From Vitis vinifera (Eukaryota; Streptophyta; Magnoliopsida; Vitales; Vitaceae), in the NCBI RefSeq assembly GCF_030704535.1, contig NC_081822.1, forward strand, positions 3,897,001 through 3,961,000: a stretch of DNA of 64,000 nucleotides. The letters are read 5' to 3'. A program made the position numbers and the translations under genes. This document shows, one piece after another, positions 1 to 10,878 of the stretch (positions within the stretch are counted from its first letter, which is position 1; each line of letters begins with the position of its first letter). The notes under the pieces were generated by a model. That model saw only the letters and a program-made list of their open reading frames with translations. It searched no databases and had not been told where the DNA came from.

Positions 1-1302
1 TTTTCCAACTGCAATGAGTAAACAAATAAATAAAACATCTAAAAGCCATATGGAATCTCAGAATATATAACTTAAACCTTCACTCAGAAAAAAAACCAGA
101 AATTTGTAGTACCATGGACATGGCTGATTCAAGCAGCCCATATTTGAGTTTCAAATCATTAGACATCTTCTCAACTTTAGCCTTCCCTATAAAAACATCA
201 ATTGGTTCTAACAGGGTCATAAACAAATGTGTGGATGGTACTCAAATTAAATTGCACTTGACAGTAACTAAGAGGCATCCAACCATCCAAATATTGTTCT
301 TTTCTATGACGAAGCTTCTCCCTCAGCCTGGCCAGCTTCTCATTTTGAAGTACTCTCCAATTTATTTGATCATCTGCCTTCCCCTGGTGTTATAAACAAA
401 AAACTAAACTAGAATAAGGGAAATAAACAGGATATGTGGAGATGCCTTCACTTAAAATGTAATGAAGTAGATCCATTTAAATGAAATGCCCGAGTTCTTG
501 ATCATAAGATCAGAAAATGCTGGTGGTTAAGTCTATTAAAGAACTTTCAATCATATTAAGAGTCTAGTTCTTTTTTTTTTTTTTGGCATCGTGAGACCAC
601 TTTCTGGATAGAAAAGTGCTTTGCCGGGTCTCTGGTTGCAAGCTGAAGCAATTTAAGACACAAAAGGTTGGGGTGCCCAAAGCACTTGCCAGAAAAGTTC
701 AGTTCTTCATAGGTGGATCTGTGCGAAAGTTCAAGCACCTTCTTTCAATATAAATTTCAAAGAGTCAAAGAGAGACGCTACAAGAAGCTACAAATGCACT
801 ACGCTGGCCCTAACATAAACCCGTTTTATTTTTACATGGAGGAAACGGTGAAAAATTCAATCAAACAATGAGAAAAAAGAGAGAAAATAAGAAAGAATCT
901 AAAAGTTCTTAAGGCATACAAATCAAACCTTTGCCACAAGAACTTCACTCAATCTCAAGTAAAGGGAGTCCCGACGACCCTTCGATGATTTCAATGAAGT
1001 ATTATATTCATTTAATCTGCATATTACCACACTAATCAGTCACAATTGGCAATAATCTAACATTTATAGCCTTCTATAACCGAGTTCACGCAATAACGTT
1101 AAATCAATCTAATAACACGAGTACGCAACCAATCTCCTATGGGAAAAAACATGCGGACTGATTCTCCCTCCGATTTGCGGTAAAATCACAGATGGTTGAT
1201 ATCAGCTTTCAAAATTGCATACCTGTAATTGACGCAAACGGCGCAAATAGAAGCAAGATTCGATTTCTCACAAATACTACAGCTGCTGGTTTTTCTAGTC
1301 AT
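1..1302 (-). CDS. ATG14: ATG14-like autophagy protein, 5' part (truncated by window edge)
   Basis: Coding exons on the minus strand, in order of translation: 1302-1223, 1016-929, 383-284, 186-113 and 8-1, the last running off the window. Frames join without a break. About 116 residues are visible. The N-terminus carries paired cysteines, CSIC at residues 8-11 and CAVC at 20-23. It is followed by a charged helical stretch containing GKADDQINW and LRHRKEQ, as I remember from plant ATG14 proteins. ATG14 is the subunit that directs the class III PI3-kinase complex (VPS34, VPS15, ATG6) to autophagosome formation; in animals its N-terminal cysteines are needed for ER targeting. The start is the first ATG after a leader intron. 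The 545-nt intron between 929 and 383 holds a 60-codon minus ORF that looks fortuitous. Family assignment rests on recall of the N-terminal motifs; the coiled-coil C-terminal half is outside the window. Confidence 0.82.
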
Positions 1303-1600
1303 GGTTTCGCTTTTCAACAACGATCACACTGCCAATCTTTAAAACCCTAGCCTGTGAGAAAGAAAAAAAATATGGCAAAATTCTATCTTAGACAACTATA
1401 CAACTGAACCGGGGCGCTGTGATCTTATCCGGATAACTTGAATCCGACAGGACTTTGCACCAATTTAGGGGAAAAACTCACCGGAAGTAAAGTCGGTGCG
1501 AACGGAGGATCAGAGATCACAAGAGCTTGTGGCCGTTGAAAAGGTTGAATCTAGGGTTTTATATCAAATCCGGCAGAATTCGTGATTAGTTATAGTGAGC
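1303..1600 (-). promoter_or_regulatory. ATG14-like 5' leader with its own intron
   Basis: On the minus strand a donor (CCG then GTGAGT, GT at 1481-1480) and an acceptor (TTTCTCACAG, AG at 1353-1352) define a 130-nt leader intron upstream of the start codon. Telo-box sequence (AAACCCTA type) lies at the acceptor, around 1341-1350, and again as CTAGGGTTTT around 1550-1560. Telo-boxes are common near transcription starts of plant housekeeping genes. The transcription start itself is not resolved. Confidence 0.6.
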
Positions 1601-1659
1601 GTCTTTCGTTCCGAGCAATCGAGCTCCCAACGGGAGCGTTGTTTCGGAGTTCCGTTTGT

Positions 1660-3640
1660 GATTCGCTTGAACTACTTATAGGCATGCCACGTCGGGTCCT
1701 AGTTGTCTCCAGCTGTCAATTTCCTATTGTTCCATTTAATCACATTTAAATCTCTCTTTAGCTTATATTTAATATTCAGATATTTTTGTCATGAGTTTAA
1801 TTGCTTATGTTCGTTGTGACATTATTAAAAAATATATATTCCAATGGATTTGTTTTATACCTATATTTTATTAAAATTATGCCAACTTTTATAACATTTC
1901 TACTCGAAAATCCCCTTATAAAAAATTAATTTTCTTATAAATATCTTACCTTTTCAAATTGAATATGTTTTTTCACATCCTAATTCCCCTCAATTATTTT
2001 ATTGGGAAACCGAAAAAATGCATGAATTAACTTTTCATTTTCTTACCACAATATCCATTACCTTATTTTAATTAATCTTTTGCGACTCTCCATTTGTTGT
2101 GACAAAAAATATCTACTATAAAATAAATTTTGAAATAAAGTTTGATTTTGATTTTTTGTGCTCCCTTGATAATTGATTCATAATTGAAATAGTATTTTGG
2201 TGTTGGCCATAAGATCACCTATTGAACATGAATTTGTCAAATCTCTATAAATATATAATAAATCTTTTGACTTTTGAGATTTAAAAAAACTAAATAAAAC
2301 TTTTTGCAAATTGATTTGTTCATAAATTATCCTTTAATGAATACTTTTTGTAGGTTTCTCATTTTATGCCCACGTTTACCTTTAACTCGCTACAATATTT
2401 CCTAACAAATATCATAATATCTAAATTCTATTTTATTTTATTTATTTATTTTAAATTGATTTTTTATGTTATCGACAATGTCTATTGGCACAAAACTTTG
2501 TCGAACATTGTTTTCATTATCTAATATTGAAATATTGAAATAGTCTTGATAATAATAGTAAAAATAATCATAATCGTCATCATCACAATAATAGATTAAC
2601 TATTTTAAAATAATTATGTGGTTTAATTTTAAATATTTCTTATTCTTGTGATTAAAAATAAAACTCAAAGCAATAGTAATTATTTTTAAGAAATAATTAT
2701 TATATAAATCCACTCGTCTTCTCTTTTTTTTTTAAATAAAATTGAATAAAAATTTATTAGTTGACATCAATAATAAAATGAGAAATTTTAGAAATTAAAA
2801 CTAAAATCCTTAAAAATGAAATACAATTACAATAAAAATAAAAATTAAATACAATTAAAATAAAAATACTTAAAAATAAAAAAACATATATTGACTCTCG
2901 TTGTACTTCAAACTATTTAAAAAATCTATGTTTTTTATTAGTATGATTTAGTAAAATGAATGTTAATATTTTATTTTATATTTTTAAATTTTAAAGGGTT
3001 TTCTAGTTTTAATTGTATTTTAAAATTTTAAAATCTCTTATTATATTGACCTTGAATTAGTTTTTACAGTAAAAAAAATAAAAATAAATTGTCAATTGAT
3101 AATATTAATCTCATAAGTAAAATGCCATATTTAGGAAATAATTATTTGACTTCTAAAAAAGTACATGTATATTACAAACCGACAAAAGTCTTCCATCTTT
3201 AACAGTAACAATAACTGCTACATTATGAAAGAAAATCCCAACACAAATCATGTTCCAAAACAAATTCTGTTCCACGAGTTTAAATCAATGAACCAAAGAA
3301 TAAGTAGCTTATATGCACTCTGGTTGACAAAAGAAGAGCAAGGACTAATTCACAGAATTCAATAAATTGAAAAATCAAATGCAAGGGCAATTATCATTCA
3401 GAACTATTCATCCCCAGTTAGATAAAAACCTAAGGGACCAAATCAGGAAAAGAAAGTCATAAAAATGTCTTACTCTTTCTATCTGAATCTTCCCTTACTC
3501 CGACTAAATTTCATTTAAAATGATGGTAATCATACCATAAGCAGAACAGGGGCTTACACCACATCATTCAATATTCCTAGACGATTACATCAGATTCTAT
3601 TTCCCATCAAGGAAGAAAATGTTATGATCCACAAAACAGA
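1660..3640. other. AT-rich intergenic spacer, no gene seen
   Basis: Spacer between the ATG14-like promoter and the 3' end of the next minus-strand gene. Very AT-rich with many short poly-A/T runs and no credible coding exon. The right half (about 2640-3180) matches another spacer in this window and is listed as a repeat. Confidence 0.6.
2640..3180. repeat. AT-rich dispersed repeat, copy 1
   Basis: Blocks in the same order and orientation match about 13020-13370. Examples are TATATAAATCCACTCGTCTT against TATATAAATCTACTTATCTT, a shared tract rich in ATTAAAACTAAAAT and AAATACAATTAAAA, and a shared end GGAAATAATTAT followed by a short AT tail. The copies differ by many substitutions and indels, so the duplication is old. 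There are no coding capacity and no clear terminal repeats. It could be a decayed non-autonomous element; the class is not determined. Confidence 0.5.
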
Positions 3641-3904
3641 GCAGAGGCCTGTGCCATGTTAAAATATCACTTCAAGTAGCTAGACCATCTCTGATCCGTG
3701 TCGCCTAGTGTGCTGCGCTTTACAAGTGAAGATAAATATACCTATTTCTCATTGGTGTTTAAAGTCTCAAGGTATAAAATTAGAGGGCTGAAAAAATGCT
3801 GTTGTGGGGCAGCTGTCCATGGACTTCAAGCATCCCATCCAAAGGTCAAGGGCTCCCAGACCATGGAATTCAGGGAAGGCTTCTGAGAAGTGTAACTTCA
3901 GTTG

Positions 3905-6900
3905 TCACATGAAGTTGTCTTGGACTAGCTTCTTCAGTTCCTCCAGTTTCTGGATGATTTTTGGGTTCATCAAGTCCCTAGCTTCCCTTATGAGAGTGCC
4001 TTCTCTGCTGAAATGAAATGCATCCACCACGGTCTGCATCCAGGTGTGCAGCTTCTCTGGGGTCCTGTTAGTAGTCAAATTGGTCTTTTGTCAAGTTATT
4101 AAAAAATAAAAAATAAAAATTGAAGATCAAGAAAGGAAAAGATAGGAAAGAAAATAAAAAGAAGCTAAAAACAACTAAACAGGTGAAACATCTAAAAAGT
4201 AATAACAAATAGATTTGTACGTCATGTGATTTCAGACGGTAGCAAAATCATGAGTGGTTCCTCCAAAGCCAATAAGTGGCACAACCAGAAAATCCTATCC
4301 ATCCATACAGAATTGTTTTCTTCTTTATGAATCACTTGCAGAAAACGGATCCACTTAAAGAACTGATCACAAGCGAATTTCCTCAAATGAGAACCACAAA
4401 AAGGATGGGCTTTCAATAACTCACTAGGGACATTTAAGCCATTAGCCTTCCCAATCCAAAAATAAGTGAATTTAGTTTCAAGACAGTAAAAAAATAGAGG
4501 AATTATGTTTCAAATACATACGTGTACAGGCAGTCTACGTCCTTTCCTTCAATTTCGTCTCCTGGGGTAAATGCATCTTTCAAGGCAGACATTTTCTCCT
4601 CCGGATCCTCAATTGTGAGAAGATACTTAAGTATTCTAATCTCTTTTGGCATTAGCCTCTGAAGGTTACCTCTCGCAGTTGTGTACAAATGAAACAATAC
4701 ATCTTTTACCTGTGATGTAATAAAACAATTAATAATGTAAAACATAGGAGGGGTCAGACACTGGATATAAGCTAAAATCATGTCATTTGTTTAAAGTGAG
4801 TGTTCATTTCATTGTACAGCAATTGAAATGAGTGTGTTAGGATGCATCATGCATGTATAAGAGTTATAAGACTTTCAGAGATGATATCGGTTCAATCCTC
4901 CTATCATTATTTTTGTGCAGATCCCAATTTAATTTGTACAGAAAGATGAAATAAGAACACTCAAATATTTGATTAGATTCCCACAATATAACTCAGTGAC
5001 AGAGACATGCTATGCCCAGGGGACAATGCCCCCCTCAAATTTTTGAAAAATACACTTGCAAATAATGGCTTATGATCCCAGGCCCAGGATCATGCAAAAT
5101 ATACATGGCTACCTCTAGATATGTTGGTCTCATTTTGCCCTCCTAAAACTAAAGTTCATATCTTGCACCCCCTCAAATATTTCCCTGGCTCCGCCATTGA
5201 TATAACTGAATTAGTGCTTCCCAATCCAAATAGAAAAGCAGAGTTGCTGGAAGCCTGGAACCACAAGCCAGACAAGTTTCACTATTTTGGGACCACAATT
5301 TTCTGTACCAGTTTCTGGTTCCAACCCAATCTGAATATATCACATGCACAAGGTCAAAAGATTTGAAGCAGCACTAGACCTTAATTTTGTATGAAATCAT
5401 GGATAATCACTCCACACATCAAGGCTCCTTTGAAATTTCTATCTCATTCTCTCATGCGCTGTGCCATTTCTTCCAAAAGTAGTGGCAGAAAAAGTCCTCT
5501 TTCTGGTATGGGTAGAATTTCCATCATATTCTAATGGATGGTACAAAAGATGCAGTAGATCAAATAGTTTGAATATATAGAAAATTCTTCAGGTTCCAGC
5601 ATCAGGTAACCAGAATTTTATAAGGTGATAGACCAAACTCGATGAATAAATTAAGACTTAATGAATGGATTAATACAAAGATAACTTTATTGAAAAATTA
5701 ATGTAAATATAGGCATTTTCTGATGGCAGACTTCAATCTACCTCATCTTTCGTCATGTTCGACTCCTTAGCAGCTGACCAAGCTTTTGTGATCATCAGCA
5801 CCAATGCTGAATCAAGTTGATTTTTCTCAGCCAAACTGTCTATTTTCCTGCAAGCAACATCTAGAGAAGGAGAATTGAGAATATCTTGGAACTTCAACTC
5901 TGCAGCATTCAGTGCTTCAATACTTTCAGATGCTGTATCATAGGTCTGTACAGCAGCCAAACACATGTTGCCCAGCTTCGCTAACGCTGCTCAAACAAAA
6001 ACAGAGAAACAGTATCAGTGTCAATTGCAAAACAAAAATACATATTACAAGGGTGATAACTAGGATTGAAAACCAGGCTAGGGTACAATTATAGGCCAAT
6101 CAGGTCAGACTGGGCCTGATTATACTTTCTTGTTGAGCTTTTGTAAGGAAAATCAGGCCTCTTAGGAATTCCCAGTGGTAATAATAGTCATGGCATTTAT
6201 TCCTCATAACTTAATCTAGGGGTGATCTTCCAGCTTGTTGTATCAGATGTAAAGGGGTTTGAGTTAGAGCATTGCAGGTAACAAATTATGGGTGTTTTTC
6301 TGCACAGACAGGTTTGATTTATCCAACCATTGCGCAGACATGTTCAGCCATTTGTGTGGTGGATATCTTGTGCTGTGTCTTTGCACTTATACCATTAGAA
6401 TCGAGCACTACCATAAATTGTGAAGAAATGGATTGGGAAACATGATTATTTGCATTCAATCACTTGATCTCATATAACTTTTTATATCACTATCAAAAAT
6501 TTAAAAAAAAAATGAATTAGATCTTCTGGCAGCATTCAGTCTATATCATTAGAAAAAAAAAATAATAATAATTAACTCCAACAACTAATGCACCACACAG
6601 ATGAAGAATTCAAAAAGTGCAATTCAAAAAAAAATATATAAAAAAATGCAAAAATAAGAAGCATTTAGTATCACCATTTTGCTCAGTTGGATTGTCATGA
6701 TATGATTCTGCTACTGTGTGAAGATGCACAAAGAATTCTTTTGTGAAGTCCTTCCGACGCTTGGCAACAACTGCACTGATATCAGCTGGTGGCGTTCCCT
6801 TTATCACTTCCAAAAGCTCATTATGTCTTTTCACATCTTCATCAATCTGAAGAAAGCAGCAGTTTCCAGTAAATTCTAAAATATTAACATGAACTCAAAC

Positions 6901-8631
6901 CAAAGGTAGAACAAATAGGAACATGCCTAATAAATCAACCACAAACTAAAATTTTTTCACAAAATATTCCAATGTAACACAAGCCTTGGATTTCTTGGGC
7001 CACAAACTTAATAGGGAGAACAAATTGCTGAACTTTCCTATTACATGTGGAAGCATCCAGATAATACACTCTTTCAATTGAATCTCAAAGAAAGATCTTC
7101 CAAGGGGAGGAAGAAAATTAACAGGACTAGGGTGCTTCCAAAACCACAGAATAGAATCAACAAGGTTGAACCTCCCCTCACTGAAGTCATCAATGTTCTT
7201 CTAAGAAGGTCAATTGTGGAATTGTACCACTCACCTCTTTTAGCTTCCTGCCAAGACGGAGTAGACTGTGTTTCTTCCCAGGATCCCCTTCACTATCTGC
7301 TCGGTCCTGACAGCGCCTGTAGAAATGAGGACGGATATTACTCCATTCCTTGCTGAAAGCTAACAACCTTCTCCAATCAGTTGGAGTGGGCTTGTCTACC
7401 ATGAAAACCTCAATTAGCTTATCACAAACACGAATCATTTTATGATTGTCCAAGCACTCGGGATCATCTTTCCCATCTCTCTTTTCACCATATCCTATGA
7501 CATCTTTATCAACTGCCGGATCAGATGAACTGGAAAATGACAAAGGTTCTCCAGTACTGCGGCTTGGTACTGCAGTTGTATCACCAACAATAGATGCAAC
7601 AGATGAGTGCTGCAGTCTGATTGGATTAACCAGCAAGCGACGACCTGGCATTTCACAGCAGTTATAGATTACAAAATGCTTGGCTCCAGCCCCTGGGTTT
7701 ATCACAATTATCCACACATACAAAACTATATATTTCTAGTAGGTGAGTAAAATTGTAAAATAAATATTTGCAATGGCCAAGCCATAAAATAAGAATCGAG
7801 AACAAGAAATCAGTAAGTTTCATGACAACCACCAATTCTGAAGCATTAAATGTTTGAAGCATAAACAAATTTTAACAAATAAACAAACATATGGAGGACA
7901 TAATATGGAAGCTATAAAGCATCACCAATTCTGTTTTCAGTCATCCTTATTTGCTATCATTCAAATCAACCACCACCCACATATTAAAAGTAGCTATATC
8001 TCAAAAATTTTAGCAACATAATGGAAACAGAAACTCCATGCATTCACTCAACACATGATCCCGGAGTTCTAGCCAGAAGTGAAAAGGGGAAAAGGAACAG
8101 AAAACTCAGAATCTAACTATTGTTACTCCACTCCATCATGTTACAACAGTTAAAATTTAAATTTCTTTTGTCCCATGTTTTCTCGGCAACCAAACAGAAC
8201 ACAACTCTTTTCCTTGTCCCACACTTCCACTTCCAATGGACCGAGTTCCAATAATTATACTATTCAATTTTCTAAAACATTAATTAAACATCGAAAATTT
8301 CCATAACCTTCCGTTTGGTTGTCCAGAAAAGAAAGGAAAGTGTTTTCAGGTTTCCAAAACCAAAAAACCAACCAAACTCAACTAAGCAAAAAAATTGTAT
8401 TTAGAACACTTAGTGGGGAGGTATTGGTGAAAATTTTCCACTAAAAAATATGGTTTATTTTCTCTTTATTTCCTTAGCAATCAAACGGAGGATACGGAAA
8501 AGAAATATCGAATTACCTTCGACTTTACGAGTGAAACAAAGATTTCGTCTTGAATTTCTAATGAAAGAGAGAGAAGGGGCTATAACTTGGAAAGAGGAAC
8601 GTGCCTGGAGAGTCGTAGAAGCCAACTCCAT
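3905..8631 (-). CDS. Chloroplast protein of the At4g37920 family
   Basis: Six coding exons on the minus strand: 8631-8517, 7644-7235, 6846-6675, 5986-5742, 4709-4522, 4064-3905. They sum to 1290 nt (429 aa) with all phases consistent. The first exon encodes a Ser/Arg/Thr-rich start (MELASTTLQARSSF) lacking acidic residues except Glu2, typical of a plastid transit peptide. The mature part is helical and highly conserved; I recognise KMIRVCDKLIEVFMVDKPTP, KDFTKEFF, SPSLDVACRKIDSLAEKNQL and LQRLMPKEIRILKYLLTIED from the Arabidopsis protein annotated as 'uncharacterized protein At4g37920, chloroplastic'. No enzyme motif is visible, and the molecular role is unknown to me. The gene stands head-to-head with the PPR gene. 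Family identity is firm; function is not assigned. Confidence 0.88.
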
Positions 8632-9033
8632 TGATGGGAAAAGCTTTTTGGGGGTTTAGGGTCAGCTACAGTTTCAGGGAGGGTTTTACAGAACAGAATT
8701 CGAGGACTGGTAGAGATAATCCCAACCGTTGGTTTATGCAGACGCACAGATCAATCCTCGAAACGACGTCGTCGCTTCAGAACAATGATAATGAGGCATA
8801 CGGGACATGTTAACGTAGCATATCTAATACCTAAATAAACGTGGAAGCAACCTAGCCAGGCAGTGGACAATATACAAACCAAGATTTTTTTTCCCACCAC
8901 TATCAAACGGCGTCGTTTTAAAGAATATAAACGTTAGAAAACTTGAAAGCGCTTCGACAGACCATTACATTTTCTGCCTAGCTGTTGCAGAACTCGAACT
9001 GCTATTTTGCGGGAAATTGAAGCCATTCCTGCC
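8632..9033. promoter_or_regulatory. Bidirectional promoter of two plastid-type genes
   Basis: Only 402 bp separate the start codon of the minus-strand At4g37920-like gene from that of the plus-strand PPR gene, so both leaders and promoters share this interval. Two near-identical partly palindromic elements occur: AAACGACGTCGTCG at 8761-8774 and AAACGGCGTCGTTT at 8905-8918. A telo-box-like GTTTAGGGTC sits near 8653. No clear TATA box is seen for either direction. Confidence 0.55.
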
Positions 9034-10878
9034 ATGCTCGCACCGCAAATTACTCTCTTTCAACCGCCTTCCCTGTTCACCATTCGAAGGTCTCAATCAC
9101 CGGAGCCGAGAAAGAACTCGAAAACATGGAAGAGTAACTGCAAAAGTCCCACAAATTTTCTTTGCTTTTCTTTGAAAACTTCTTCTTCCACGACCGAATT
9201 TTCTAATTCTTGCAAGTTTTTGAGCTCCCATAAAAATCCAGATGCCGGTTTTTTAAATGTTCAACCAATTGTTGGACATGTCAATGCCAATTTGCTCGCG
9301 TTTTGGCTTCAGTCGTGTTGTACAGTAAGAGAAGTTAGAAGGGTACATGCAGTTGTTTTCAAGTGTCTGGATAACTCTGTGACATATGTCAATAATAATT
9401 TGATTAGTGCTTATTCGAGATTCGGGAAGTTAGTGGAGGCTCGCAAGGTGTTTGACAAAATGCCGGAGCGAAATGTTGTTTCTTGGACTGCTGTTGTTAA
9501 TGGGTATTCGAGATATGGTTTTGATGATGAAGCATTGAGGTTATTCGATGATTGTATTGAGAATGGCGTTCGAGCAAACGGTAAGACTTTTGTTTGTGTT
9601 CTGAATTTGTGTAGTAAGAGATTGGATTTTGAGCTTGGAAGGCAAATTCATGCTTGTATTGTGAAAGATAACTGGAGGAACTTGATTGTTGATAGTGCTC
9701 TTGTTTGCTTCTATGCACAATGTGGTGATCTGTCTGGGGCTTTTCATGCGTTTGATCAAATGCCTGAGCGGGATGTAGTTTGCTGGACAACCATGATTAC
9801 TGCTTGCTCCCAACAAGGGCGTGGAACAGAGGCTTTGTCTATGTTCTCACAAATGATGTTCAACACATCTTCTCCTAATGAGTTTACAGTGTGTAGCGTT
9901 TTGAAGGCTTGTGGAGAGGAGAAGGCTTTAGAATTTGGAAAGCAGTTACATGGTGCCATAATTAAGAAGATGTTTAAGGAAGATGTTTTCATAGGGACTT
10001 CCTTAGTGGGCATGTATGCAAAGTGTGGGGAAATATTAGATTCAAGAAAAGTGTTTGATGGAATGAAGAAGAGAAACACGGTTACGTGGACTTCTATCAT
10101 AGCTGGATATGCTCGTAATGGGCAGGGGGAGGAGGCCATTAGCCTCTTTCGAGTGATGAAAAGACGGAAGATATTTGCTAACAACTTGACTGTCGTAAGC
10201 ATCCTCAGAGCATGTGGCTCAACTAGGAATTTACTGATGGGAAAGGAAGTTCATGCACAGATCATGAAGAATTCCATGCAAAGCAACATCTACATAGGAA
10301 GCACTCTAGTATGGTTCTACTGCAAATGTGAAGAGCACCCTTTTGCCTCGAAGGTCCTCCAAAACATGCCTCTTAGAGACGTGGTCTCATGGACTGCTAT
10401 AATTTCTGGTTATACCAGTCTTGGGCATGAACCTGAGGCTCTTGAATTCTTGAAAGAAATGTTGGAGGAAGGTGTGGAGCCAAACCCTTTCACTTATTCA
10501 TCGGCTTTGAAAGCATGTGCTCACTTAGAAGCTATTCTGCAAGGGAAATTGATTCACTCTTCTGTGAACAAAACACTTGCGCTGTCCAATGTTTTTGTGG
10601 GTAGTGCTTTAATTAATATGTATGCAAAATGTGGATATGTTTCTGAGGCAATCCAGGTTTTTGATAGCATGCCACAACGGAATTTGGTTTCTTGGAAGGC
10701 AATGATTGTGGGTTATGCGAGGAATGGGCTCTGCGGAGAAGCTTTGAAGCTCATGTACCGTATGCAAGCAGAAGGTATCGAGGTGGATGATTATATCCTT
10801 ACGACAGTCCTTAGTGCATGTGGAGATGTTGAGTGGAATATGGAGTCTTCATCTGACCATTGCTTGCAGTCAAGTTGA
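9034..10878 (+). CDS. PDM1: PLS-class PPR protein, PDM1/SEL1 type
   Basis: Intronless ORF of 614 aa from the first in-frame ATG; the frame is open a little upstream but has no earlier ATG. The N-terminus is rich in Ser, Arg and Lys and poor in acids, as expected for plastid targeting. From about residue 85 the protein is an array of PPR units (for example NVVSWTAVVNGYSRYG, DVVCWTTMITACSQQG, NTVTWTSIIAGYARNG, DVVSWTAIISGYTSLG, NLVSWKAMIVGYARNG) separated by L and S type spacers. It ends soon after ACGDVEW with no E or DYW domain. The repeat order and short C-terminus match my memory of Arabidopsis At4g18520 (PDM1, also SEL1), a chloroplast RNA-processing factor needed for plastid editing and splicing and early seedling greening. 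Family is certain; orthology is likely but needs alignment because PPR proteins are numerous. Confidence 0.8.
   Translation: MLAPQITLFQPPSLFTIRRSQSPEPRKNSKTWKSNCKSPTNFLCFSLKTSSSTTEFSNSCKFLSSHKNPDAGFLNVQPIVGHVNANLLAFWLQSCCTVREVRRVHAVVFKCLDNSVTYVNNNLISAYSRFGKLVEARKVFDKMPERNVVSWTAVVNGYSRYGFDDEALRLFDDCIENGVRANGKTFVCVLNLCSKRLDFELGRQIHACIVKDNWRNLIVDSALVCFYAQCGDLSGAFHAFDQMPERDVVCWTTMITACSQQGRGTEALSMFSQMMFNTSSPNEFTVCSVLKACGEEKALEFGKQLHGAIIKKMFKEDVFIGTSLVGMYAKCGEILDSRKVFDGMKKRNTVTWTSIIAGYARNGQGEEAISLFRVMKRRKIFANNLTVVSILRACGSTRNLLMGKEVHAQIMKNSMQSNIYIGSTLVWFYCKCEEHPFASKVLQNMPLRDVVSWTAIISGYTSLGHEPEALEFLKEMLEEGVEPNPFTYSSALKACAHLEAILQGKLIHSSVNKTLALSNVFVGSALINMYAKCGYVSEAIQVFDSMPQRNLVSWKAMIVGYARNGLCGEALKLMYRMQAEGIEVDDYILTTVLSACGDVEWNMESSSDHCLQSS

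Noticed and set aside
556-738. 60-codon minus ORF between ATG14 exons
   Set aside because: It sits inside a phase-consistent intron, begins and ends without splice-compatible continuity and matches no part of ATG14.
9007-9033. Upstream TTG start extending the PPR protein by nine residues
   Set aside because: Non-ATG initiation is unlikely here; the ATG at 9034 is the first in frame and is followed by a transit-like sequence.
9497-10202. Three long minus-strand ORFs antisense to the PPR gene
   Set aside because: They are shadows of a long conserved PPR frame; none has PPR-independent motifs or plausible signals.
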